Shown here one piece after another: positions 52,531 to 63,732 of a stretch of 64,000 bases of DNA. Each line of letters begins with the position of its first letter. The stretch's first letter is position 1. The notes under the pieces were generated by a model. The model did not search any database. It was not told the origin of the DNA and saw only the letters and a program-made list of their open reading frames with translations. Origin of the DNA: Thalassotalea sediminis (GTDB taxonomy: Bacteria; Pseudomonadota; Gammaproteobacteria; Enterobacterales; Alteromonadaceae); assembly GCF_030295915.1 (NCBI RefSeq), contig NZ_AP027361.1:3286001-3350000 (forward strand). The letters run 5' to 3'. Made by a program: the position numbers and the translations under genes.

Positions 52531-53581
52531 GAATAAAATACAATGCGATTCCGGTAAAAATAACACTTGGCATTACCGCACCAAAAGCTGCCGGTAGTTG
52601 GTAAACCAAGCTAACAGAACCAAGTACTTCATTGGTGATAAAGAATAAAATGCCGGTTGCAATCCCCATCATAATTCTCGCCCCCATTGACACAGATCTT
52701 AGCGGACCAAAAATGAACGATAATGCCACTAAAAGCATCACAGCAACGGTAATTGGCTGTACAATTTTACGCCAAAAAGCGAGTTGGTAACGACTTGGGT
52801 CTTGGTCATTCTCAGCAAGGTAATCGAGATAATCTAACAACCCTCTTACCGACAAAGACTCTGGTTTTACAGTTACAACACCTAATTTGTCAGGCGTTAA
52901 CGTTGATTTCCACGCTTTTGTTGTCGATGTTGTAGAGCTAATGGTTTCGTCTTGAATATAGGTATCAACAACGTCATTTAATTGCCAAGCGTTTCCTTGA
53001 TATACCGCTGAGCTTGCAGCAAGCCAACTCGATAACTTTAAGTTTTCATCGAATCGATAAATTTGGATCCCTTTTAATGAACCAGTATCTTGCACTTCCG
53101 TAATATGGACAAAATAATCACCATCCTTCGCCCATGTCCCACCTTTTGAGGAGATCAAACTGCCTCCAGAAATAGCTTGTGCTTTAACTTGTCTTGCAGC
53201 GGCTTCGCCAGCAGGTGCTAACCATTCTCCTACGGCCATGCTCAGCAATATAAGCACTGATGCTGATTTCATTACCGACTTAATAATATCTAAACGCGAT
53301 AACCCCGCAGCCTGCATAACAACAAGCTCAGAATTACTTGCCAACATGCCAATGCCTATCAAACCACCAATCAATGCTGCCATAGGGAAAAACAATTCAA
53401 CATCGCGCGGTATCGCGTATAACACGTACAAAGCAGCGTGTGATAAGTCGAAGCTTCCTTTACCGACAGACTTCATTTGTTCAACAAATTTTATTATGCC
53501 ACTCAAGCTCACAAAAACAGCAAGGGTCAATAGTGTTGTAGAAGCAATAATACGCGCAATGTAAATATCTAATATTCTCAC
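52514..53581 (-). CDS. lptG: LPS export ABC transporter permease LptG
   Basis: 355 aa. Three N-terminal and three C-terminal membrane helices flank a periplasmic jellyroll domain; 'ASNSELVVMQAAGLS' is the LptF/G coupling region. It ends in 'YFIRKKAG'. The start overlaps the lptF stop by 4 nt, so it is the second gene of an lptF-lptG pair. With LptB (not in the window) it powers lipopolysaccharide transfer to the outer membrane. Confidence 0.95.
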   Translation of the reverse strand: MRILDIYIARIIASTTLLTLAVFVSLSGIIKFVEQMKSVGKGSFDLSHAALYVLYAIPRDVELFFPMAALIGGLIGIGMLASNSELVVMQAAGLSRLDIIKSVMKSASVLILLSMAVGEWLAPAGEAAARQVKAQAISGGSLISSKGGTWAKDGDYFVHITEVQDTGSLKGIQIYRFDENLKLSSWLAASSAVYQGNAWQLNDVVDTYIQDETISSTTSTTKAWKSTLTPDKLGVVTVKPESLSVRGLLDYLDYLAENDQDPSRYQLAFWRKIVQPITVAVMLLVALSFIFGPLRSVSMGARIMMGIATGILFFITNEVLGSVSLVYQLPAAFGAVMPSVIFTGIALYFIRKKAG

Positions 53582-54714
53582 GAGTTCGCCCCATTTTTTG
53601 TTGCCATAAACGGTAAGAATGCTCGTAATTTGAGCCCAGTGCTTCTACTTTTCGCCAGTAAACTTAAACCAATAATAAATGCCGAAATATGTATTGGCCA
53701 CAAGCCAACTTCCGCCGGCACTGAATTCTTTTCTAAGGCGCTGCGCATTGCAGTCAACAACAAGAGATAACTCAAAAAAAGCAAAATGGCAGGAAACATT
53801 TTAGCAAACTTACCCTGCCTAGGGTTTACCACACTCAATGGCACTGCAACAAACGTCAAAATAATACAAGCTAACGGAAACGCAATGCGCCAGTGAATTT
53901 CAGCAATGTACTCACTTGAATCTTCATTGAGTAACTGCTTCGTTGGGATCGCACTTAGCTTTCTTCTTTTATGTTCTACTTTTTGATCTTGAATTTGGAT
54001 GTAGTACTTACCAAAAGCAACTTGTCTAAATTCATTATTTTTCGGGTCGTTTTGATATCGCGTACCATCAGATAAAATCAAACGCTGCGAACCTGTTGCT
54101 TCTTCAATCACTTCACCTTGCTTGGCATACACTAAACTTGAGTTGATAATGTCACGATCACTGGATTTTTCATTCGGCAACTGCGCCACGAAAACTTTCT
54201 CTAAGGTATTATTATTTCGATCTTTATCGTGAATAAACACGACTGCTTTCTTATTCCCTGTGGTTTGAAACCTACCGGCAACAAGCGCACTTAGCCCGGA
54301 GTCAGCCGCTAACTTTTCCTTCACTTGATACTCATATTCCGAAGCTAAAGGCGACAAATATAACGTAAATAACCCGGTAATAATGGCGGTTGCCACTCCG
54401 AGAATAAGTGTAACTCTGACGACATACCACTCGCTGACGCCAGTGGCATGCAAAATGGTCATTTCATTGTCTGCGTATATACGCCCATAGGCGAGTAAAA
54501 TCCCCAAGAAAAAACTAAGCGGTAAAATGGTACCCGCAAGATCAGGAGCCTTTAAACCAATAAACACCATGACTAATTGACCAGGTATGCCACCTTCAGA
54601 AGCATCGTCTAGCACCCGAACAAATTTATGACTAATAAAGATTGTCATCAAGACCACAAATACAGCGAGTTGGGTTTTAACAACTTCTTTTAATAAATAT
54701 CGAAAAACGATCAC
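53578..54714 (-). CDS. lptF: LPS export ABC transporter permease LptF
   Basis: 378 aa. Same architecture as LptG with 'ADNEMTILHATGVSEWYV' near residue 90, the contact loop to LptB. It is the first gene of the pair, divergent from pepA, an arrangement common in gammaproteobacteria. Role: lipopolysaccharide export. Confidence 0.95.
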   Translation of the reverse strand: MIVFRYLLKEVVKTQLAVFVVLMTIFISHKFVRVLDDASEGGIPGQLVMVFIGLKAPDLAGTILPLSFFLGILLAYGRIYADNEMTILHATGVSEWYVVRVTLILGVATAIITGLFTLYLSPLASEYEYQVKEKLAADSGLSALVAGRFQTTGNKKAVVFIHDKDRNNNTLEKVFVAQLPNEKSSDRDIINSSLVYAKQGEVIEEATGSQRLILSDGTRYQNDPKNNEFRQVAFGKYYIQIQDQKVEHKRRKLSAIPTKQLLNEDSSEYIAEIHWRIAFPLACIILTFVAVPLSVVNPRQGKFAKMFPAILLFLSYLLLLTAMRSALEKNSVPAEVGLWPIHISAFIIGLSLLAKSRSTGLKLRAFLPFMATKNGANS

Positions 54715-54826
54715 AAATAGATCCTACAAAAACTTAGTTTTTTTCTGACATAATGACAATTTTTAAGTAAACTTGTCATTTTCATAACTAAAATAATTCA
54801 AAAGCCTTTAGGTAATGCTTCTGGAT

Positions 54827-54846
54827 AAGGCTATAATTATAGCCTT
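54827..54846. promoter_or_regulatory. 20-bp perfect palindrome in the lptF-pepA intergenic region
   Basis: AAGGCTATAATTATAGCCTT is fully self-complementary and contains TATAAT on both strands. It lies 108 nt before pepA. It could be a back-to-back -10 region, an operator or a stem. A second 8-bp inverted pair, AATGACAA/TTGTCATT, is at 54752-54780. Confidence 0.5.
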
Positions 54847-54954
54847 TAGCGAAAAATAAATCACAGTAAGCTTATCTATTAATGGTAGATTTAAGCAAGT
54901 TAAACTGAATTTTTTTTAAAAAATGTTCAGATTTACCTCAAACTAGGAGAGCAC

Positions 54955-56463
54955 ATGGAATTTAGCGTAAAAAGCGGCAGCCCAGAAAAACAACGTAGCG
55001 CTTGTATTGTGGTCGGCGTTTTTGAACCAAGACGTTTGTCTGCTGTTGCAGAACAGTTAGATGAAATTAGCGAAGGTTATATCAGCAATTTATTACGTCG
55101 TGGCGATTTAGAAGGTAAATCAGGCCAAATGCTGTTGTTACATCATGTGCCTAATATTCTCAGTGAACGCGTATTACTTGTTGGCTGTGGTAAAGAGCGT
55201 GAGCTTGATGAAAGACAATATCGCCAAATTATCAGCAAAACAATAAACAACCTTAATGAAACGGGCTCTATGGAAGCCGTTTGCTTTTTAACCGAGTTAC
55301 ACGTTAAAGGGCGAGATAACTACTGGAAAGTAAGGCAAGCAGTTGAAGCAACACAAGATTGCTTATACAGCTTTGATAGCTTGAAGACGCGAAAAGAAGA
55401 GCCACGTAGACCGTTAAGAAAAATAGTGTTTAACGTACCAACACGCCGCGAGTTACCCTTAGGTGAACGCGCTGTTGCACATGGCCTTGCAGTTGCTGAA
55501 GGTATTAATACCTGTAAAAATGTTGCTAACATGCCTCCTAATATTTGTAATCCTGCCTATCTTGCAGAACAGGCAAAAATACTTGCGAATGAATACGACA
55601 ACATCACAACAGAGATAGTAAACGAAGCACAGATGGAAAAGTTAGGTATGGGTTCATACTTAGCTGTAGGTCGAGGTTCTGCAAACGAATCTATGATGAG
55701 CATCATCAATTATCAAGGTAGCAATGACGACAGCAAACCTATCGTACTGGTTGGTAAAGGCTTAACCTTTGATACAGGTGGTATTTCAATAAAGCCTAGC
55801 GAAGCAATGGACGAAATGAAATACGACATGGGTGGTGCTGCTGGCGTGCTTGGTGCGATGCACACCTTAGCAGAACTAAATTTACCGATAAACGTCATCG
55901 GTGTATTAGCTGGTTGTGAAAATATGCCAGGTAGTAATGCATATCGTCCAGGTGATGTACTCACAACCATGTCTGGTCAAACGGTTGAAGTACTCAACAC
56001 AGATGCTGAAGGTCGATTGGTTCTGTGCGACGCCTTAACCTATGTTGAACGCTTTGAACCTGATTGTGTTGTTGATGTTGCGACACTAACAGGCGCATGT
56101 GTCATTGCCCTAGGTAAACATGCTAGTGGTCTACTAAGTACGCACAATCCTTTAGCTCACGAACTACTCAATGCTTCAGATCAAAGTGGTGACCGAGCAT
56201 GGCGATTGCCATTATGGGAAGAATATCAAGAACAGCTTGAAAGCCCGTTTGCTGACTTTACTAATTTAGGTGGTCGAGCTGCAGGCACGATTACTGCCGC
56301 CTGCTTTCTTTCTCGTTTTACTAAAAAGTACCATTGGGCACACCTCGATATTGCAGGCACTGCATGGCGCAGCGGTGGTAAAGATAAAGGTTCTACTGGC
56401 CGCCCAGTCAGCATGTTATCGCAGTTTTTGTTAAATAAATCTGGCGTAGAGCAAGGTGAATAA
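54955..56463 (+). CDS. pepA: Leucyl aminopeptidase (cytosol aminopeptidase)
   Basis: 502 aa, the usual length. The M17 signature 'NTDAEGRL' and metal ligands in '[11 protein letters not shown]' and 'YDMGGAA' are intact. N-terminal regulatory/DNA-contact domain about 1-170. Hexameric Mn/Zn enzyme that removes N-terminal Leu and others; in E. coli it also binds DNA at cer and carAB. AGGAG precedes the start. It is the first of the pepA-holC-valS run. Confidence 0.96.
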   Translation: MEFSVKSGSPEKQRSACIVVGVFEPRRLSAVAEQLDEISEGYISNLLRRGDLEGKSGQMLLLHHVPNILSERVLLVGCGKERELDERQYRQIISKTINNLNETGSMEAVCFLTELHVKGRDNYWKVRQAVEATQDCLYSFDSLKTRKEEPRRPLRKIVFNVPTRRELPLGERAVAHGLAVAEGINTCKNVANMPPNICNPAYLAEQAKILANEYDNITTEIVNEAQMEKLGMGSYLAVGRGSANESMMSIINYQGSNDDSKPIVLVGKGLTFDTGGISIKPSEAMDEMKYDMGGAAGVLGAMHTLAELNLPINVIGVLAGCENMPGSNAYRPGDVLTTMSGQTVEVLNTDAEGRLVLCDALTYVERFEPDCVVDVATLTGACVIALGKHASGLLSTHNPLAHELLNASDQSGDRAWRLPLWEEYQEQLESPFADFTNLGGRAAGTITAACFLSRFTKKYHWAHLDIAGTAWRSGGKDKGSTGRPVSMLSQFLLNKSGVEQGE

Positions 56464-56469
56464 CAGCAA

Positions 56470-56925
56470 ATGATGAATACACGTGTTATGTTTTACCAGT
56501 TAGAAGCGCAAGATAAACACAATATACCGTTGGACAATCTGCATGCGTGCTTTCAGGCTGCGCACTTTTATCGGCAAAAACAACGTGTCTTCATTTTTAC
56601 CGAATCACAAGAACAAGCACACCAAATTGATGAGCTGTTATGGTCTTTTGACCCTGACAGCTTTGTTCCTCATAACTTAATTGGTGAGGGACCAAAACAG
56701 GGTGCAGCGGTTGAAATAAGTTGGCAAGCACCAACTAATAGAAGACCAATATTAATTAATTTAGCGAGCACTGTACCAAATTTTGCTCAACAATATTCAA
56801 ACATTATCGATTTTGTTCCCAACGACGAAGCATTGAAAGAGCTTGCTCGAGCTCGATTTAAACACTACCGTCAACTTGGGTTTCAGGTGGACAACCAAGC
56901 GGCTGCCCCTGTGAAAACAAACTAA
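56470..56925 (+). CDS. holC: DNA polymerase III chi subunit
   Basis: 151 aa, typical HolC length. 'RVMFYQLE', 'VFIFTESQEQAHQIDELLWSFDP' in part and 'SFVPHNL' match the chi fold. It links SSB to the clamp loader. Position between pepA and valS is conserved in gammaproteobacteria. The start may be the ATG at 56470 or 56473. Confidence 0.93.
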   Translation: MMNTRVMFYQLEAQDKHNIPLDNLHACFQAAHFYRQKQRVFIFTESQEQAHQIDELLWSFDPDSFVPHNLIGEGPKQGAAVEISWQAPTNRRPILINLASTVPNFAQQYSNIIDFVPNDEALKELARARFKHYRQLGFQVDNQAAAPVKTN

Positions 56926-56954
56926 CATTAAATTAACGCGTAAGTATTAATCCA

Positions 56955-59810
56955 ATGGAAAAAACATTTAATCCCTCAGAAATCGAAAGCAAACTATACC
57001 AATCTTGGGAAGACCAAGGTTACTTCGCTCCCACAGACAGTGGTGAAGGCTATTGTATTGCTATTCCACCGCCAAACGTAACGGGCAGCCTTCATATGGG
57101 TCATGCTTTTCAGCAAACTATTATGGACACGCTAATACGTTACCAGCGCATGCAAGGTAAAAGCACATTATGGCAGTCGGGCACTGATCACGCAGGGATT
57201 GCGACGCAAATGGTTGTTGAGCGCAAGATTGCTACTGAAGAAAGTAAGAACCGCCATGACTATGGTCGTGATGCCTTTATCGACAAGATTTGGGAATGGA
57301 AAGCACAATCTGGCGGAACCATAGGGCAGCAAATGAAGCGCCTAGGTAATTCTATCGATTGGTCACGCGAACGTTTTACCATGGATGACGGTTTAAGTGA
57401 TGCAGTGCAAGAAGTTTTTGTTCGTCTTTATGAAGACGGCTTAATTTATCGCGGTAAACGTTTAGTTAACTGGGATCCAAAATTACACACCGCCATTTCC
57501 GACCTTGAAGTTGAAAACAAAGATAAGAAAGGTCATATGTGGCATTTGCGTTACCCTCTAGCAAACGGGGCAAAAACAGCTGATGGTAAAACCTACTTAG
57601 TTGTTGCAACAACACGACCAGAAACAATGCTTGGTGATACTGGCGTTGCAGTAAACCCAGAAGATCCACGCTATAAAGCATTGATTGGTCAGCATGTTTT
57701 ATTACCAATAGTAAATCGTTTAATTCCTATTGTAGCTGATGACCACGCCGACATGGAAAAAGGCACAGGCTGTGTAAAAATTACTCCTGCACATGACTTT
57801 AACGATAATGAAGTTGGAAAACGCTGCGGTTTATCAATGATCAACATCTTCAATAAAGATGCCGCCATTTTAGCGAAAGCAGAAGTGTATAACGCCAAAG
57901 GTGAGCCTAGCGAAGATTATGAATCAACGCTTCCTGCTGATTATGTCGGCTTAGATCGATTTGACGCGCGCAAAGCAATTATCGCTAAATTTGATGAATT
58001 AGGTTTACTTGATAGCGTTAAGGATCATGACCTTGTTGCACCTTATGGTGATCGTTCAGGCGTAATCATTGAGCCGCTATTAACAGATCAGTGGTATGTA
58101 AAAACCGAAAAGCTTGCACAACCAGCCATTGAAGCAGTTGAAAATGGCGACATTCAATTTGTGCCAAAACAATACGAAAACATGTATTTTGCATGGATGC
58201 GAGACATCCAAGATTGGTGTATCTCTCGTCAGCTTTGGTGGGGTCATCGAATTCCTGCTTGGTATGATAACAACGGTAATGTGTATGTTGGCCGCAGTGA
58301 ACAAGAAGTCAGAGCAAACAATCAATTAGCAGACGATGTTATACTCAAGCAAGACGACGACGTATTAGATACTTGGTTCTCTTCTGCACTTTGGACATTC
58401 TCAACATTGGGGTGGCCAAACGACGAAGAAATGATGAAAAAGTTCCATTCAACTGACGTACTTGTCACCGGCTTTGACATTATTTTCTTCTGGGTAGCTA
58501 GAATGATCATGATGACAATGCATTTCATCAAAGATGAAAACGGTAAGCCACAAGTACCATTTAAACAAGTATATGTTACTGGACTAATTCGCGATGAGAA
58601 TGGCGATAAAATGTCAAAATCTAAAGGTAATGTTATCGATCCTCTGGATATGATCGATGGTATTTCTTTAGATGATTTGCTAGCTAAGCGCACCGGAAAC
58701 ATGATGCAGCCACAACTTGCAGACAAAATTGGCAAAGCGACCAAACGCGCCTTCCCAGATGGTATTGAAGCGCACGGTACGGATGCGTTACGTTTTACCC
58801 TCGCAGCATTAGCGTCTACGGGGCGAGACATTAATTGGGACATGAAACGCTTAGATGGATACCGCAACTTCTGTAACAAGTTATGGAATGCAAGCCGTTA
58901 TGTACTGATGAATACGGAAGAACATGACTGTGGTAAGTCTGGTGGCGACATTGAACTTTCTTTAGCTGATCGCTGGATACAAGCAGAATTGCAAAAAACA
59001 GTAAAAACGGTACATGAAGCCTTTGCTACATTCCGTTTTGATTTAGCATCGCAAGCGCTTTATGAATTTACTTGGAACCAATTTTGTGACTGGTATTTAG
59101 AGCTAACCAAGCCCGTCTTATTTAAAGGTAGTGACGCGCAACAACGTGGTACACGTAAAACACTTGTTGATACATTAGAAACGTTACTACGTTTAATGCA
59201 CCCACTGATGCCGTTTATCACTGAAACGATTTGGCAACGTGTTGTACCACTTACCACTTTCAATGCTCAAGGCGATAGCATTATGACGCAAGCCTACCCA
59301 CAATATAATGCATCACTTGTCGATCAAAAAACCATTGATGACTTAGAGTGGGTAAAACAATTTATTATTGCGATTCGTAATATTCGTGGTGAAATGGACA
59401 TTGCACCAAGCAAACCGTTACCCGTATTTTTGAAAAATACCTCTGAACAAGATAAACGACGTGTCGCTGAAAATACAAACTTTATTAGTGCACTTGCTAA
59501 ATTAGAAAGCATCGATCTACTAGCACAAAATGAAGAAGGTCCTGCATCAGCGACGGCAGTTATCGGCGAAATGTCTGTATTAATTCCAATGGCGGGATTA
59601 ATCGATAAAGACGCTGAACTCGCGCGCTTAACAAAAGCGATTGAGAAATTAGAAAAAGACACGCAAAAGGTGAAAGGAAAGCTAAGTAACGAAAATTTTG
59701 TTGCAAAAGCGCCTGCTGCAGTCATTGATAAAGAGAAAGCTAAACTCGCTGAAGCCGAATCTTCACTTGCTAAACTTCATGAACAAAGACAGCAAATAGC
59801 AGCAATGTAA
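56955..59810 (+). CDS. valS: Valyl-tRNA synthetase
   Basis: 951 aa. Class I synthetase: HIGH-type '[14 protein letters not shown]' near the start, large CP1 editing domain, '[11 protein letters not shown]' (KMSKS), and a C-terminal tRNA-binding coiled coil ('[19 protein letters not shown]'). It charges tRNA-Val and edits Thr. Full length. Confidence 0.97.
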   Translation: MEKTFNPSEIESKLYQSWEDQGYFAPTDSGEGYCIAIPPPNVTGSLHMGHAFQQTIMDTLIRYQRMQGKSTLWQSGTDHAGIATQMVVERKIATEESKNRHDYGRDAFIDKIWEWKAQSGGTIGQQMKRLGNSIDWSRERFTMDDGLSDAVQEVFVRLYEDGLIYRGKRLVNWDPKLHTAISDLEVENKDKKGHMWHLRYPLANGAKTADGKTYLVVATTRPETMLGDTGVAVNPEDPRYKALIGQHVLLPIVNRLIPIVADDHADMEKGTGCVKITPAHDFNDNEVGKRCGLSMINIFNKDAAILAKAEVYNAKGEPSEDYESTLPADYVGLDRFDARKAIIAKFDELGLLDSVKDHDLVAPYGDRSGVIIEPLLTDQWYVKTEKLAQPAIEAVENGDIQFVPKQYENMYFAWMRDIQDWCISRQLWWGHRIPAWYDNNGNVYVGRSEQEVRANNQLADDVILKQDDDVLDTWFSSALWTFSTLGWPNDEEMMKKFHSTDVLVTGFDIIFFWVARMIMMTMHFIKDENGKPQVPFKQVYVTGLIRDENGDKMSKSKGNVIDPLDMIDGISLDDLLAKRTGNMMQPQLADKIGKATKRAFPDGIEAHGTDALRFTLAALASTGRDINWDMKRLDGYRNFCNKLWNASRYVLMNTEEHDCGKSGGDIELSLADRWIQAELQKTVKTVHEAFATFRFDLASQALYEFTWNQFCDWYLELTKPVLFKGSDAQQRGTRKTLVDTLETLLRLMHPLMPFITETIWQRVVPLTTFNAQGDSIMTQAYPQYNASLVDQKTIDDLEWVKQFIIAIRNIRGEMDIAPSKPLPVFLKNTSEQDKRRVAENTNFISALAKLESIDLLAQNEEGPASATAVIGEMSVLIPMAGLIDKDAELARLTKAIEKLEKDTQKVKGKLSNENFVAKAPAAVIDKEKAKLAEAESSLAKLHEQRQQIAAM

Positions 59811-59843
59811 CGCTCGTTTGACGAAGTTAGCTAATAAAAAGTT

Positions 59844-59868
59844 AAGCCTGCGATAAGCAGGCTTTTTT
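59844..59868 (+). terminator. Terminator of the pepA-holC-valS operon
   Basis: AAGCCTGC-gataa-GCAGGCTT followed by T5. Confidence 0.88.
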
Positions 59869-60143
59869 ATGTAAAAAAAAGTTCAATTTTTCTTCACGTT
59901 TATTCAAGCTATTCATTTTTTTATGTGCTACTATTGTCTTGCGTTGAGTTTTTGCGTTTGAAGAGAGGAAATGAATAGCCTCATATTATGAGTTCTATTT
60001 AAACCTAAACGCACCTGTGTTATGGAAACCTTTCTCTGTCTGTACTTTTGGGTAGAGAGCATTTACTCCGTACATGGCTAAGTCTGCATGTATGTCTGAA
60101 TAGCCTAAATTGTTAAACCTTATATATAGAGAGAAATGTTGGT
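59869..60143 (+). promoter_or_regulatory. Promoter and long leader of the cold-shock gene
   Basis: About 275 nt of noncoding sequence before the cold-shock start. Cold-shock genes often have a 150-nt or longer structured 5' leader that controls translation by temperature; the empty distance here fits. Repeated CTCTGTCTGTAC/GTACATGGC-type segments could pair. No exact start site can be assigned. Confidence 0.5.
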
Positions 60144-60353
60144 ATGTCTGACACAGTAACTGGCAAAGTAAAATTTTTTAATGAATCTAAAGGCTTCGGC
60201 TTTATCGAGCAAGAAGGCGGCCCTGACGTTTTCGTTCACTTCAGTGCAATCACTGGTGACGGCTTCCGTACTCTTACCGATGGTCAATCAGTATCTTTTA
60301 CTGTTGAACAAGGTAAAAAAGGTCCTGAAGCGAAAAACGTTACAGCACTTTAA
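60144..60353 (+). CDS. Cold-shock protein (CspA family)
   Basis: 69 aa single OB-fold protein. RNP1 'KGFGFIE' and RNP2 'VFVHFSAI' are exact. AGAGAGAAATG-type ribosome region upstream. RNA chaperone active in cold or in growth transitions. Confidence 0.96.
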   Translation: MSDTVTGKVKFFNESKGFGFIEQEGGPDVFVHFSAITGDGFRTLTDGQSVSFTVEQGKKGPEAKNVTAL

Positions 60354-60370
60354 TTAAAAAAGTTACTGCA

Positions 60371-60400
60371 AAAACGGAGCTTATAAGCTCCGTTTTTTTT
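60371..60400 (+). terminator. Terminator of the cold-shock gene
   Basis: AAAACGGAGCTTATAAGCTC is the 5' part of a long palindrome that ends in T8. Confidence 0.88.
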
Positions 60401-60688
60401 ACCCAAAATTTAGCAATCCCTGCTATTGATGATATAAACATTCTGTCATAACGCGCTACTCCACCCAAACGCTGCATTGCGCTTCTACTACCATTCAATT
60501 TTTATCCTTCGTTTTCATTTGATTTAACAAGACGAAAAAAGGTTGGAATTTCATTGTAAATACCTTGTATTAACTCCATGATCTTGTGAACACTGTAATC
60601 GCCTTTACACTCTATGGTGAAAATATACACATACCAATAGAAATATATTCATTCATTTGGATAAACACATGTAAAAGGAATTACAGTT

Positions 60689-61342
60689 ATGAAACCACTT
60701 AGCTACGTGCTAGCGCTATTTTTTACTTTAATCTGTACACAATGTAACGCTACCTTATTACTCATTAACGAACTGCACTACGACAATACGGGTTCAGATA
60801 AGAACGAATTTGTTGAAGTAATTGCCGACGCAGGTACTGATTTATCACAATGGTCATTACTCTTTTATAATGGTAGTAATGGCCTCGTTTACAAATCAAC
60901 AGCACTTCATGGCATAGTGCCAGATTCTCATCACGGCATTGGCTTTAGCTCATTTTCAGTTTCTGGCATTCAAAATGGTAGTCCCGATGGCATAGCCCTG
61001 GTCAACACAATCACGGATGCTGTTGATGATTTTATCAGTTATGAAGGAAGTTTTACTGCGCTAAACGGTACCGCGACTGGGTTCACCTCAACCGATATAG
61101 TGGTAAATCAGCCTCCGTCGGCTGAGCTAGGATTTTCATTGCAGAGAACGGACACATTAGCGAAAAATACATGGCATTTAGCGACACACACCCCTGGCAT
61201 AATTAACCAGCAACAAACCTTAGTCGCATCGCCAGTTGCTGTTAATTTACCTAACTCAATGACACTCTTTTTATTGGGGTTACTGCTCATTGTAGTGCAA
61301 GTAAACGGTCATCACAGCCAAACCAAACCTAAGTTCGCTTAA
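60689..61342 (+). CDS. Secreted lamin-tail-like protein with C-terminal membrane anchor
   Basis: 217 aa with a signal peptide ending about 'TQCNATL'. 'LLINELHYDNTGSDKNEFVEVI' in part and 'LSQWSLLFYNGSNG' match the opening of bacterial lamin-tail-like (LTD) domains, beta-sandwich modules on surface proteins. The C-terminus is 'NLPNSMTLFLLGLLLIVVQV' then a short charged end. This resembles a degenerate PEP-CTERM sorting tail with NSM in place of EPS. Preceding 60402-60688 holds no gene I can support. Confidence 0.65.
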   Translation: MKPLSYVLALFFTLICTQCNATLLLINELHYDNTGSDKNEFVEVIADAGTDLSQWSLLFYNGSNGLVYKSTALHGIVPDSHHGIGFSSFSVSGIQNGSPDGIALVNTITDAVDDFISYEGSFTALNGTATGFTSTDIVVNQPPSAELGFSLQRTDTLAKNTWHLATHTPGIINQQQTLVASPVAVNLPNSMTLFLLGLLLIVVQVNGHHSQTKPKFA

Positions 61343-61426
61343 GTACTTAACTACGTTTATAAGCATTGCAGTAGTTGACAGACGGCTATGGGGAGAGAGG
61401 CGTCTCTCATTGCAATGCTTTCCTTA

Positions 61427-62449
61427 TTATCGCGGTAAATGCTGTTCAATAATTGATGAAATGAGCTGACAGTGATCGTCGTTGTCATTTAAAGCTGGTA
61501 TGTAGTGATATTGCTCTCCACCAGCATTGATAAAAATCTCTCGATTTTCTTCTTCAAGCTCTTCTAACGTTTCTAAGCAGTCGGCACTAAATGCAGGGCT
61601 GATAATAGCGATATGCTTACACCCTTGTTGTGCTAGCTCTTCTAACGTTTCGTCAGTATAGGGTTTTAACCACTCTGCTTTACCGAATCTTGATTGAAAA
61701 GTGGTTAAATACTCATCGTCCTTTAACCCTAGTTCTTTAGCCACCCCACTGGTTGTTTGGTGACAAAAACAGAAATAAGGATCACCACTTTCAAGAAAGT
61801 GTTTTGGCATGCCATGGTATGAAAGTATTAATTTATCTGGCTTACCATGTGTATTGAAGTGATTTTGAATACTATTAGCTAGGGCTTTAATGTACAGCGG
61901 ATGTTCATGATAGCCATTTATAAAGTGAATACTTGGGATCCAACGCCACTTTGCTATTTCTTGAGTAACGGCATCAAAAGTCGATGCCGTAGTCGGTCCA
62001 CCATATTGAGGATACAAAGGCAGAATAATAAACTTATCTATGCCTTGCGCTTGAAATTTATTTAATGCTTGAGCAATAGAGGGATTGCCATAGCGCATAG
62101 CAACATCCATGACTACCTCACTTTGTTCATCAAGACGCATTATGTGTGCAACTTTGTTACGAATTTTATTCATAATGACAAGCAAAGGTGAACCGTCTTC
62201 AGTCCAAATAGATTGATAAAGCTTTGCTGACTTCTTTGGACGCACACGAAGAATTATGCCGTGAAGAATAAGCCACCAAATAAATTTAGGGATCTCAACT
62301 ACGCGAGGATCTGATAAAAACTCTCGTAAATATCGCTTCAATGCTGGCGCAGTTGGTGCATCTGGAGTGCCTAGGTTTGTTAGTAATATTCCTACCTTGG
62401 CTTTTCGCTGATGTACTGATTTCGTTCTTCCTATGTACCTTGATTTCAA
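61427..62449 (-). CDS. hemH: Ferrochelatase
   Basis: 340 aa. 'VGILLTNLGTPDAPT' at the start, 'PLYPQYGG', active-site His in 'LSYHGMP' and 'SPAFSADCLETLEEL' near the end are family marks. It inserts Fe(II) into protoporphyrin IX. It is single on the minus strand; the link to the iron genes is functional only. Confidence 0.95.
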   Translation of the reverse strand: MKSRYIGRTKSVHQRKAKVGILLTNLGTPDAPTAPALKRYLREFLSDPRVVEIPKFIWWLILHGIILRVRPKKSAKLYQSIWTEDGSPLLVIMNKIRNKVAHIMRLDEQSEVVMDVAMRYGNPSIAQALNKFQAQGIDKFIILPLYPQYGGPTTASTFDAVTQEIAKWRWIPSIHFINGYHEHPLYIKALANSIQNHFNTHGKPDKLILSYHGMPKHFLESGDPYFCFCHQTTSGVAKELGLKDDEYLTTFQSRFGKAEWLKPYTDETLEELAQQGCKHIAIISPAFSADCLETLEELEEENREIFINAGGEQYHYIPALNDNDDHCQLISSIIEQHLPR

Positions 62450-62486
62450 AATATCTCCTACCCCAAACGATTAATGCGCAAAACAG

Positions 62487-63728
62487 CTACTGTACTACGC
62501 TATTGATCTCTAACTGGATCACCTTGTCAGTTGTCAATGAAACATTCATAGCTTCAGCTTTAAAGTCGCCAGGTTTAATGCCAGCATTACCCGACTCAGA
62601 AATAATAGCGTACACATGCACCGATTCCACATCACTTAATTTGGCTTGCGGCGTCATTGCGTTTGCATCTGACAACGTTATTGTCGTAGGTAAATCACTA
62701 GCTTGCAGCTTTATTGCCGCTAGCGGCATTCTTGAACCATCAACAGGAATAGCATAGATAAAGACCACTTTATCTTCACTTTGCGCTAGCTTCTCACGTA
62801 TATTTTCACTTAAAGAAACCGCTAGTGTTAATGCCTGAGTGCCAGTCATGCTTGGTTGTTCGCCTGTTAACGCTAACCTATTTTTTGCTTCATTAAGAGC
62901 TTCTGTTAGTGCCTGCACATTCACACTGGGTCGATTATCAGTAATAACAAGCTGCCAATGTTCAACCGCTGATTGGTAATCTTGCGAGATAAAGGCATGC
63001 ATTCCCAATAAAATATTGGTTGAAGGATCCCTCGCATCAAGTGCCAATGCTTTATCAATATAGCTTTGTACTTCAGTTGTGATTTTTTGCTTATTTTGAT
63101 AGTAGCTTGCTTGCGCCTTAGCGCCAAATAAATCGGCTTGCTCGCCATCAATATCAATAACACGGTCAAAGGCAACTAACGCGCCAGCAAAATCTCCAGC
63201 GCCAATAAGCGCCTGTCCAAGTCCATACCAAGCGTCACTGTTATTGGGTTCAAGCTCGGTCTGTTTCTTTAATTGTTGAATTTGCATCAACGCTTGTTGC
63301 TCTGCATTAACAGATTGCTGGCTTTGCTCTTGTCTTGGCATTGTGGTTAGTTTTTCAAACGCACCTGTTTGTTGATAAAGCAAAGCACTAAAAATAATGA
63401 TAAATAAAGAAAGCGCAATTGGCCAAATAATTGAAATTGGCTGAGCTACTTCCGTTTGCACTTGCTCGCTTGCATTTTCTTCGATGTCTTGTAGCAAACT
63501 TTGGTCTAATTCCGACAACAAATAATCGTAACTTTCTTGATCGAGTTTTCCTTGCGAAAAATCACGCTCTATTTCTGCCTTATGTTCTTTATATAACCGA
63601 ATATTTGTTTCGTCTCGAAAGCTATTATCTACGTTATTACGATATTTGCGTTGGTTTATAAAATGTCCCCATACGATCATCAATAACAACAATATGAAGG
63701 CAATCAGGGTAAAAAGTAGTGCTACCAT
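62487..63728 (-). CDS. ccmI: Cytochrome c biogenesis protein CcmI
   Basis: 413 aa. Two N-terminal helices with a cytoplasmic loop ('LYKEHKAEIERDF'), then a helix and a periplasmic TPR domain ('NSDAWYGLGQALIGAGDFAGALVAFDRVI' in part, 'DPSTNILLGMHAF'), plus a beta-rich C-terminal domain. CcmI binds apocytochrome c for haem attachment. It begins 4 nt after the ccmH stop. Confidence 0.92.
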   Translation of the reverse strand: MVALLFTLIAFILLLLMIVWGHFINQRKYRNNVDNSFRDETNIRLYKEHKAEIERDFSQGKLDQESYDYLLSELDQSLLQDIEENASEQVQTEVAQPISIIWPIALSLFIIIFSALLYQQTGAFEKLTTMPRQEQSQQSVNAEQQALMQIQQLKKQTELEPNNSDAWYGLGQALIGAGDFAGALVAFDRVIDIDGEQADLFGAKAQASYYQNKQKITTEVQSYIDKALALDARDPSTNILLGMHAFISQDYQSAVEHWQLVITDNRPSVNVQALTEALNEAKNRLALTGEQPSMTGTQALTLAVSLSENIREKLAQSEDKVVFIYAIPVDGSRMPLAAIKLQASDLPTTITLSDANAMTPQAKLSDVESVHVYAIISESGNAGIKPGDFKAEAMNVSLTTDKVIQLEINSVVQ

Positions 63729-63732
63729 AAAT

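Noticed and set aside
58322..58879. 185-aa minus-strand ORF
   Set aside because: It is antisense to the conserved KMSKS region of valS and has no independent support.
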